Assembly: GCA_964057225.1 (NCBI GenBank)
Contig: OZ059896.1
Location: forward strand, 4,526,001 to 4,590,000
DNA: 64,000 bases
Direction: 5' to 3'
Origin: Auanema rhodensis
Lineage: Eukaryota > Nematoda > Chromadorea > Rhabditida > Rhabditidae
Part shown: positions 54,131 through 64,000 of the stretch, piece by piece
Position numbering within the stretch: position 1 is the stretch's first letter
How the letters are laid out: every line of letters starts with the position of its first letter
Made by a program: the position numbers and the translations under genes
The notes under the pieces: model-generated
What the model saw: the letters and a program-made list of their open reading frames with translations, nothing else
Database searches by the model: none
What the model was told of the DNA's origin: nothing

Positions 54131-56690
54131 CATCATTTTTCAAACGATCATAACTAATTTTTGTATTAAGCTTTCCTCAATGTAATATAGTGCATTCGAT
54201 GCGGATTTTTAAGCTGCGTCGATCTGTGTTATCAGATTTGCGCTAGCTTAAAAATGCACCTAGATATCATCTGATATAAGTTCACACTTATATCCTCGAT
54301 TTTCACCCTGAAGAATTAATTTTTTCGTTGAATAACATTGTCCATCGTTTTTGCCTTGAAAAAAGGAATCTAAAAACATCTACTTTTTGCTAAATTATTT
54401 TGAAATTTTTCGAAAAAATTTTTGTCAAAATGTTTTTGGAAGCAATGTTGAGTGTACATGGAAACTCAACATACACTAATGCATCATTTTTCAAACGATC
54501 ATAACTAATTTTTGTATCAAGCTTTTCTCAATGTAATATAGTGCATTCGATGCGGATTTTTAAGCTGCGTCGATCTGTGTTATCAGATTTGCGCTAGCTT
54601 AAAAATGCACCGAGATATTAACTGATATAAGTTCACACTTATATCCTCGATTTTCACCCTGAAGAATTAATTTTTTCGTTGAATAACATTGTCCATCGTT
54701 TTTGCCTCAAAAAAAGGAATCTAAAAACATCTACTTTTTGCGAAATTATTTTGAAATTTTTCGAAAAAATTTTGTCAAAATGTTTTTGGAAGCAATGTTG
54801 AGTGTACATGGAAACTCAACATACACTAATGCATCATTTTTCAAACGATCATAACTAATTTTTGTATTAAGCTTTCCTCAATGTAATATAGTGCATTCGA
54901 TGCGGTTTTTTAAGCTGCGTCGATCTGTGTTATCAGATTTGCGCTAGCTTAAAAATGCACCGAGATATTAACTGATATAAGTTCACACTTATATCCTCGA
55001 TTTTCACCCTGAAGAATTAATTTTTTCGTTGAATAACATTGTCCATCGTTTTTGCCTTGAGAGAAGGAATCTAAAAACATCTACTTTTTGCTAAATTATT
55101 TTGAAATTTTTCGAAAAAATTTTTGTCAAAATGTTTTTGGAAGCAATGTTGAGTGTACATGGAAACTCAACATACACTAATGCATCATTTTTCAAAAGAT
55201 CATAACTAATTTTTGTATTAAGCGTTTCTCAATGTAGTATAGTGCATTCGATGCGGATTTTTAAGCTGCGTCGATCTAGGTTATCAGATTTGCGCTAGCT
55301 TAAAAATGCACCGAGATATTAACTGATATAAGTTCACACTTATATCCTCGATTTTCACCCTGAAGAATTAATTTTTTCGTTGAATAACATTGTCCATCGT
55401 TTTTGCCTCAAAAAAAGGAATCTAAAAACATCTACTTTTTGCGAAATTATTTTGAAATTTTTCGAAAAAATTTTGTCAAAATGTTTTTGGAAGCAATGTT
55501 GAGTGTACATGGAAACTCAACATACACTAATGCATCATTTTTCAAACGATCATAACTAATTTTTGTATTAAGCTTTCCTCAATGTAATATAGTGCATTCG
55601 ATGCGGTTTTTAAAGCTGCGTCGATCTGTGTTATCAGATTTGCGCTAGCTTAAAAATACACCGAGATATTAACAGATATAAGTTCACACTTATATCCTCG
55701 ATTTTCACCCTGAAGAATTAATTTTTTCGTTGAATAACATTGTCCATCGTTTTTGCCTCAAAAAAAGGAATCTAAAAACATCTACTTTTTGCGAAATTAT
55801 TTTGAAATTTTTCGAAAAAATTTTGTCAAAATGTTTTTGGAAGCAATGTTGAGTGTACATGGAAACTCAACATACACTAATGCATCATTTTTCAAACGAT
55901 CATAACTAATTTTTGTGATGAGCGTTTCTCCATGTAGTATAATGCATTCGATGCGGATTTTTAAGCTGCGTCGATCTGTGTTATCAGATTTGCGCTAGCT
56001 TGAAAATGCACCGAGATATTAACTGATATAAGTTCACACTTATATCCTCGATTTTCACCCTGAAGAATTAATTTTTTCGTTGAATAACATTGTCCATCGT
56101 TTTTGCCTTGAGAGAAGGAATCTAAAGACATCTACTTTTTGCTAAATTATTTTGAAATTTTTCGAAAAAATTTTTGTCAAAATGTTTTTGGAAGCAATGT
56201 TGAGTGTACATGGAAACTCAACATACACTAATGCATCATTTTTCAAAAGATCATAACTAATTTTTGTATTAAGCGTTTCTCAATGTAGTATAGTGCATTC
56301 GATGCGGATTTTTAAGCTGCGTCGATGTGTACTATCAGATTTGCGCTGGCTTGAAAATGCACCGAGATATCAACTGATATAAGTTCACACCTATATCCTC
56401 GATTTTCACCCTGAAGAATTAATTTTTTCGTTGAATAACATTGTCCATCGTTTTTGCCTTGAAAGAAGGAATCTAAAAGCATCTACTTTTTGCGAAATTA
56501 TTTTGAAATTTTTCGAAAAAATTTTGTCAAAATGTTTTTGGAAGCAATGTTGAGTGTACATGGAAACTCAACATACACTAATGCATCATTTTTCAAACGA
56601 TCATAACTAATTTTTGTGATGAGCGTTTCTCCACGTAGTATAATGCATTCGATGCGGATTTTTAAGCTGCGTCGATCTGTGTTATCAGAT
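52135..56690 (-). repeat. 13-monomer tandem duplication, unit 1 (4556 bp)
   Basis: The unit runs from just after the CTGTACTATC variant to just before the start of its copy. Marks with partners exactly 4556 bp away are GCATAATTT at 52378, TCGATCTAGG at 55271, TAAAAATACA at 55651, the first GTGATGAGC monomer near 55916, AAAGACATC near 56124 and GATGTGTACTATC near 56325. Confidence 0.88.
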
Positions 56691-59600
56691 TTGCGCTAGC
56701 TTAAAAATGCACCTAGATATCATCTGATATAAGTTCACACTTATATCCTCGATTTTCACCCTGAAGAATTAATTTTTTCGTTGAATAACATTGTCCATCG
56801 TTTTTGCCTTGAAAAAAGGAATCTAAAAACATCTACTTTTTGCTAAATTATTTTGAAATTTTTCGAAAAAATTTTTGTCAAAATGTTTTTGGAAGCAATG
56901 TTGAGTGTACATGGAAACTCAACATACACTAATGCATAATTTTTCAAACGATCATAACTAATTTTTGTATTGAGCTTTTCTCAATGTAATATAGTGCATT
57001 CGATGCGGATTTTTAAGCTGCGTCGATCTGTGTTATCAGATTTGCGCTAGCTTAAAAATGCACCGAGATATTAACTGATATAAGTTCACACTTATATCCT
57101 CGATTTTCACCCTGAAGAATTAATTTTTTCGTTGAATAACATTGTCCATCGTTTTTGCCTCAAAAAAAGGAATCTAAAAACATCTACTTTTTGCGAAATT
57201 ATTTTGAAATTTTTCGAAAAAATTTTGTCAAAATGTTTTTGGAAGCAATGTTGAGTGTACATGGAAACTCAACATACACTAATGCATCATTTTTCAAACA
57301 ATCATAACTAATTTTTGTATTAAGCTTTCCTCAATGTAATATAGTGCATTCGATGCGGATTTTTAAGCTGCGTCGATCTGTGTTATCAGATTTGCGCTAG
57401 CTTGAAAATGCACCGAGATATCAACTGATATAAGTTCACACTTATATCCTCGATTTTCACCCTGAAGAATTAATTTTTTCGTTGAATAACATTGTCCATC
57501 GTTTTTGCCTTGAAAGAAGGAATCTAAAAACATCTACTTTTTGCTAAATTATTTTGAAATTTTTCGAAAAAATTTTGTCAAAATGTTTTTGGAAGCAATG
57601 TTGAGTGTACATGGAAACTCAACATACACTAATGCATCATTTTTCAAAAGATCATAACTAATTTTTGTATTAAGCTTTCCTCAATGTAATATAGTGCATT
57701 CGATGCGGTTTTTTAAGCTGCGTCGATCTGTGTTATCAGATTTGCGCTAGCTTAAAAATGCACCTAGATATCATCTGATATAAGTTCACACTTATATCCT
57801 CGATTTTCACCCTGAAGAATTAATTTTTTCGTTGAATAACATTGTCCATCGTTTTTGCCTTGAAAAAAGGAATCTAAAAACATCTACTTTTTGCTAAATT
57901 ATTTTGAAATTTTTCGAAAAAATTTTTGTCAAAATGTTTTTGGAAGCAATGTTGAGTGTACATGGAAACTCAACATACACTAATGCATCATTTTTCAAAC
58001 GATCATAACTAATTTTTGTATTAAGCTTTTCTCAATGTAATATAGTGCATTCGATGCGGATTTTTAAGCTGCGTCGATCTGTGTTATCAGATTTGCGCTA
58101 GCTTAAAAATGCACCGAGATATTAACTGATATAAGTTCACACTTATATCCTCGATTTTCACCCTGAAGAATTAATTTTTTCGTTGAATAACATTGTCCAT
58201 CGTTTTTGCCTCAAAAAAAGGAATCTAAAAACATCTACTTTTTGCGAAATTATTTTGAAATTTTTCGAAAAAATTTTGTCAAAATGTTTTTGGAAGCAAT
58301 GTTGAGTGTACATGGAAACTCAACATACACTAATGCATCATTTTTCAAACGATCATAACTAATTTTTGTATTAAGCTTTCCTCAATGTAATATAGTGCAT
58401 TCGATGCGGTTTTTTAAGCTGCGTCGATCTGTGTTATCAGATTTGCGCTAGCTTAAAAATGCACCGAGATATTAACTGATATAAGTTCACACTTATATCC
58501 TCGATTTTCACCCTGAAGAATTAATTTTTTCGTTGAATAACATTGTCCATCGTTTTTGCCTTGAGAGAAGGAATCTAAAAACATCTACTTTTTGCTAAAT
58601 TATTTTGAAATTTTTCGAAAAAATTTTTGTCAAAATGTTTTTGGAAGCAATGTTGAGTGTACATGGAAACTCAACATACACTAATGCATCATTTTTCAAA
58701 CGATCATAACTAATTTTTGTATTAAGCTTTCCTCAATGTAATATAGTGCATTCGATGCGGATTTTTAAGCTGCGTCGATCTGTGTTATCAGATTTGCGCT
58801 AGCTTAAAAATGCACCTAGATATCATCTGATATAAGTTCACACTTATATCCTCGATTTTCACCCTGAAGAATTAATTTTTTCGTTGAATAACATTGTCCA
58901 TCGTTTTTGCCTTGAAAAAAGGAATCTAAAAACATCTACTTTTTGCTAAATTATTTTGAAATTTTTCGAAAAAATTTTTGTCAAAATGTTTTTGGAAGCA
59001 ATGTTGAGTGTACATGGAAACTCAACATACACTAATGCATCATTTTTCAAACGATCATAACTAATTTTTGTATTAAGCTTTTCTCAATGTAATATAGTGC
59101 ATTCGATGCGGATTTTTAAGCTGCGTCGATCTGTGTTATCAGATTTGCGCTAGCTTAAAAATGCACCGAGATATTAACTGATATAAGTTCACACTTATAT
59201 CCTCGATTTTCACCCTGAAGAATTAATTTTTTCGTTGAATAACATTGTCCATCGTTTTTGCCTCAAAAAAAGGAATCTAAAAACATCTACTTTTTGCGAA
59301 ATTATTTTGAAATTTTTCGAAAAAATTTTGTCAAAATGTTTTTGGAAGCAATGTTGAGTGTACATGGAAACTCAACATACACTAATGCATCATTTTTCAA
59401 ACGATCATAACTAATTTTTGTATTAAGCTTTCCTCAATGTAATATAGTGCATTCGATGCGGTTTTTTAAGCTGCGTCGATCTGTGTTATCAGATTTGCGC
59501 TAGCTTAAAAATGCACCGAGATATTAACTGATATAAGTTCACACTTATATCCTCGATTTTCACCCTGAAGAATTAATTTTTTCGTTGAATAACATTGTCC

Positions 59601-61246
59601 ATCGTTTTTGCCTTGAGAGAAGGAATCTAAAAACATCTACTTTTTGCTAAATTATTTTGAAATTTTTCGAAAAAATTTTTGTCAAAATGTTTTTGGAAGC
59701 AATGTTGAGTGTACATGGAAACTCAACATACACTAATGCATCATTTTTCAAAAGATCATAACTAATTTTTGTATTAAGCGTTTCTCAATGTAGTATAGTG
59801 CATTCGATGCGGATTTTTAAGCTGCGTCGATCTAGGTTATCAGATTTGCGCTAGCTTAAAAATGCACCGAGATATTAACTGATATAAGTTCACACTTATA
59901 TCCTCGATTTTCACCCTGAAGAATTAATTTTTTCGTTGAATAACATTGTCCATCGTTTTTGCCTCAAAAAAAGGAATCTAAAAACATCTACTTTTTGCGA
60001 AATTATTTTGAAATTTTTCGAAAAAATTTTGTCAAAATGTTTTTGGAAGCAATGTTGAGTGTACATGGAAACTCAACATACACTAATGCATCATTTTTCA
60101 AACGATCATAACTAATTTTTGTATTAAGCTTTCCTCAATGTAATATAGTGCATTCGATGCGGTTTTTAAAGCTGCGTCGATCTGTGTTATCAGATTTGCG
60201 CTAGCTTAAAAATACACCGAGATATTAACAGATATAAGTTCACACTTATATCCTCGATTTTCACCCTGAAGAATTAATTTTTTCGTTGAATAACATTGTC
60301 CATCGTTTTTGCCTCAAAAAAAGGAATCTAAAAACATCTACTTTTTGCGAAATTATTTTGAAATTTTTCGAAAAAATTTTGTCAAAATGTTTTTGGAAGC
60401 AATGTTGAGTGTACATGGAAACTCAACATACACTAATGCATCATTTTTCAAACGATCATAACTAATTTTTGTGATGAGCGTTTCTCCATGTAGTATAATG
60501 CATTCGATGCGGATTTTTAAGCTGCGTCGATCTGTGTTATCAGATTTGCGCTAGCTTGAAAATGCACCGAGATATTAACTGATATAAGTTCACACTTATA
60601 TCCTCGATTTTCACCCTGAAGAATTAATTTTTTCGTTGAATAACATTGTCCATCGTTTTTGCCTTGAGAGAAGGAATCTAAAGACATCTACTTTTTGCTA
60701 AATTATTTTGAAATTTTTCGAAAAAATTTTTGTCAAAATGTTTTTGGAAGCAATGTTGAGTGTACATGGAAACTCAACATACACTAATGCATCATTTTTC
60801 AAAAGATCATAACTAATTTTTGTATTAAGCGTTTCTCAATGTAGTATAGTGCATTCGATGCGGATTTTTAAGCTGCGTCGATGTGTACTATCAGATTTGC
60901 GCTGGCTTGAAAATGCACCGAGATATCAACTGATATAAGTTCACACCTATATCCTCGATTTTCACCCTGAAGAATTAATTTTTTCGTTGAATAACATTGT
61001 CCATCGTTTTTGCCTTGAAAGAAGGAATCTAAAAGCATCTACTTTTTGCGAAATTATTTTGAAATTTTTCGAAAAAATTTTGTCAAAATGTTTTTGGAAG
61101 CAATGTTGAGTGTACATGGAAACTCAACATACACTAATGCATCATTTTTCAAACGATCATAACTAATTTTTGTGATGAGCGTTTCTCCATGTAGTATAAT
61201 GCATTCGATGCGGATTTTTAAGCTGCGTCGATCTGTGTTATCAGAT
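56691..61246 (-). repeat. 13-monomer tandem duplication, unit 2 (4556 bp)
   Basis: This is a head-to-tail copy of the preceding block: GCATAATTT at 56934, TCGATCTAGG at 59827, TAAAAATACA at 60207 and GTGATGAGC near 60472. The one difference noticed is CTCCACG near 56630 versus CTCCATG near 61186. Beyond about 61246 the copies diverge (CACCTAG versus CACCGAG). Together with unit 1 it fills 9.1 kb. Confidence 0.88.
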
Positions 61247-62150
61247 TTGCGCTAGCTTGAAAATGCACCGAGATATCAACTGATATAAGTTCACACTTAT
61301 ATCCTCGATTTTCACCCTGAAGAATTAATTTTTTCGTTGAATAACATTGTCCATCGTTTTTGCCTTGAAAGAAGGAATCTAAAAACATCTACTTTTTGCT
61401 AAATTATTTTGAAATTTTTCGAAAAAATTTTTGTCAAAATGTTTTTGGAAGCAATGTTGAGTGTACATGGAAACTCAACATACACTAATGCATCATTTTT
61501 CAAACGATCATAACTAATTTTTGTATTGAGCTTTCCTCAATGTAATATAGTGCATTCGATGCGGTTTTTAAAGCTGCGTCGATCTGTGTTATCAGATTTG
61601 CGCTAGCTTAAAAATACACCGAGATATTAACAGATATAAGTTCACACTTATATCCTCGATTTTCACCCTGAAGAATTAATTTTTTCGTTGAATAACATTG
61701 TCCATCGTTTTTGCCTCAAAAAAAGGAATCTAAAAACATCTACTTTTTGCGAAATTATTTTGAAATTTTTCGAAAAAATTTTGTCAAAATGTTTTTGGAA
61801 GCAATGTTGAGTGTACATGGAAACTCAACATACACTAATGCATCATTTTTCAAACGATCATAACTAATTTTTGTGATGAGCGTTTCTCCATGTAGTATAA
61901 TGCATTCGATGCGGATTTTTAAGCTGCGTCGATCTGTGTTATCAGATTTGCGCTAGCTTGAAAATGCACCGAGATATTAACTGATATAAGTTCACACTTA
62001 TATCCTCGATTTTCACCCTGAAGAATTAATTTTTTCGTTGAATAACATTGTCCATCGTTTTTGCCTTGAGAGAAGGAATCTAAAGACATCTACTTTTTGC
62101 TAAATTATTTTGAAATTTTTCGAAAAAATTTTTGTCAAAATGTTTTTGGA
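60207..62150 (-). repeat. Four-monomer spaced duplication (1402 bp)
   Basis: TAAAAATACA at 60207 recurs at 61609, and the following GTGATGAGC and AAAGACATC monomers recur in the same order. The offset is 1402 bp, four 350/351-bp monomers. It shows continued local copying after or during the 4556-bp event. Confidence 0.7.
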
Positions 62151-64000
62151 AGCAATTTTGAGTGTACATGGAAACTCAACATACACTAATGCATCATTTT
62201 TCAAACGATCATAACTAATTTTTGTGATGAGCGTTTCTCCATGTAGTATAATGCATTCGATGCGGATTTTTAAGCTGCGTCGATCTGTGTTATCAGATTT
62301 GCGCTAGCTTGAAAATGCACCGAGATATTAACTGATATAAGTTCACACTTATATCCTCGATTTTCACCCTGAAGAATTAATTTTTTCGTTGAATAACATT
62401 GTCCATCGTTTTTGCCTTGAGAGAAGGAATCTAAAGACATCTACTTTTTGCTAAATTATTTTGAAATTTTTCGAAAAAATTTTTGTCAAAATGTTTTTGG
62501 AAGCAATGTTGAGTGTACATGGAAACTCAACATACACTAATGCATCATTTTTCAAAAGATCATAACTAATTTTTGTATTAAGCGTTTCTCAATGTAGTAT
62601 AGTGCATTCGATGCGGATTTTTAAGCTGCGTCGATGTGTACTATCAGATTTGCGCTGGCTTGAAAATGCACCGAGATATCAACTGATATAAGTTCACACC
62701 TATATCCTCGATTTTCACCCTGAAGAATTAATTTTTTCGTTGAATAACATTGTCCATCGTTTTTGCCTTGAAAGAAGGAATCTAAAAGCATCTACTTTTT
62801 GCGAAATTATTTTGAAATTTTTCGAAAAAATTTTGTCAAAATGTTTTTGGAAGCAATGTTGAGTGTACATGGAAACTCAACATACACTAATGCATCATTT
62901 TTCAAACGATCATAACTAATTTTTGTGATGAGCGTTTCTCCATGTAGTATAATGCATTCGATGCGGATTTTTAAGCTGCGTCGATCTGTGTTATCAGATT
63001 TGCGCTAGCTTGAAAATGCACCGAGATATCAACTGATATAAGTTCACACTTATATCCTCGATTTTCACCCTGAAGAATTAATTTTTTCGTTGAATAACAT
63101 TGTCCATCGTTTTTGCCTTGAAAGAAGGAATCTAAAAACATCTACTTTTTGCTAAATTATTTTGAAATTTTTCGAAAAAATTTTTGTCAAAATGTTTTTG
63201 GAAGCAATTTTGAGTGTACATGGAAACTCAACATACACTAATGCATCATTTTTCAAAAGATCATAACTAATTTTTGTATTAAGCGTTTCTCAATGTAGTA
63301 TAGTGCATTCGATGCGGATTTTTAAGCTGCGTCGATGTGTACTATCAGATTTGCGCTGGCTTGAAAATGCACCGAGATATCAACTGATATAAGTTCACAC
63401 CTATATCCTCGATTTTCACCCTGAAGAATTAATTTTTTCGTTGAATAACATTGTCCATCGTTTTTGCCTTGAAAGAAGGAATCTAAAAGCATCTACTTTT
63501 TGCTAAATTATTTTGAAATTTTTCGAAAAAAGTTTTGTCAAAATGTTTTTGGAAGCAATGTTGAGTGTACATGGAAACTCAACATACACTAATGCATCAT
63601 TTTTCAAACGATCATAACTAATTTTTGTGATGAGCGTTTCTCCATGTAGTATAGTGCATTCGATGCGGATTTTTAAGCTGCGTCGATCTGTGTTATCAGA
63701 TTTGCGCTAGCTTAAAAATGCACCGAGATATCAACTGATATAAGTTCACACTTATATCCTCGATTTTCACCCTGAAGAATTAATTTTTTCGTTGAATAAC
63801 ATTGTCCATCGTTTTTGCCTTGAAAGAAGGAATCTAAAAACATCTACTTTTTGCTAAATTATTTTGAAATTTTTCGAAAAAATTTTTGTCAAAATGTTTT
63901 TGGAAGCAATTTTGAGTGTACATGGAAACTCAACATACACTAATGCATCATTTTTCAAACGATCATAACTAATTTTTGTATTAAGCTTTCCTCAATGTAA

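Larger units (their letters stand above)
45695..64000 (-). repeat. Satellite B tandem array, opposite orientation (about 52 monomers)
   Basis: CAGATTTGCG recurs at 45821, 46171 and 46521, and the same 350/351-bp spacing continues to the window end. Variants include GCATAATTT or GCATCATTT, AAACGATC/AAACAATC/AAAAGATC, TATTAAGC or GTGATGAGC, CACCGAGATATTAAC/CACCGAGATATCAAC/CACCTAGATATCATC, and GCCTCAAAAA/GCCTTGAAAG/GCCTTGAGAG. The GTGATGAGC with CTCCATGTAGTATAATG type appears only from about 55900 onward. No gene is visible; frames end within about half a monomer. The array runs off the right edge. Confidence 0.98.

Noticed and set aside
44439-64000. Satellite B as a transposon with terminal inverted repeats because of the head-to-head arms
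   Set aside because: The arms are made of tandem monomers, no transposase frame is present and the spacer is only 73 bp; an inverted array explains it better.

Overview
The window is eukaryotic, repeat-dominated DNA from a metazoan, most likely an invertebrate. It holds two unrelated long tandem satellite arrays separated by one 5'-truncated non-LTR retrotransposon (LINE). The LINE protein reads as a Jockey/CR1-type reverse transcriptase of the kind common in nematodes and other invertebrates. A nematode host is a guess from that style and the AT-rich composition; nothing in the window proves it. I see no bacterial genes, no host protein-coding gene, and no tRNA or rRNA.

Layout: (1) 1-36682, satellite A in plus orientation, 176-bp monomers, about 208 copies, continuing off the left edge. 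(2) 36682/36683, an inversion breakpoint, then 36683-42074, about 30.6 copies of satellite A in the opposite orientation. (3) 42075-44442, a LINE on the minus strand. It has a ~500-bp 3' UTR with a 7-bp hairpin and an AATAAA close to its 3' end, and 622 open codons of the ORF2-type protein covering the linker, reverse transcriptase and C-terminal regions. The endonuclease domain is missing. (4) 44439-45672, about 3.5 copies of satellite B (350/351-bp monomer). (5) ~45673-45694, AT-rich filler at a second inversion breakpoint, then 45695-64000, about 52 copies of satellite B in the opposite orientation, continuing off the right edge.

Both satellites show higher-order structure: sets of variant monomers recur at exact multiples of the monomer. 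In satellite A the offsets are 4752, 2992, 704, 1584, 528, 2464 and 880 bp (27, 17, 4, 9, 3, 14 and 5 monomers). In satellite B they are 3856, 4556 and 1402 bp (11, 13 and 4 monomers). The 4556-bp case is a clean head-to-tail duplication (52135-56690 and 56691-61246). This pattern indicates recent amplification by unequal exchange or replication-based copying.

The points most worth a second look are these. Satellite A keeps its length to the base: one net 1-bp loss in about 238 monomers. Each satellite A monomer has three CACGT-core elements 32-33 bp apart, close to three helical turns. Each satellite B monomer has two perfect hairpins. The satellite B inversion breakpoint lies inside the loop of one of those hairpins, and its arms mirror each other monomer by monomer with two monomers doubled on one side. 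The LINE has satellite A on one side and satellite B on the other, so it sits at a rearrangement joint and not in a simple insertion site. All comparisons were made by eye at diagnostic positions; no alignment program was run.
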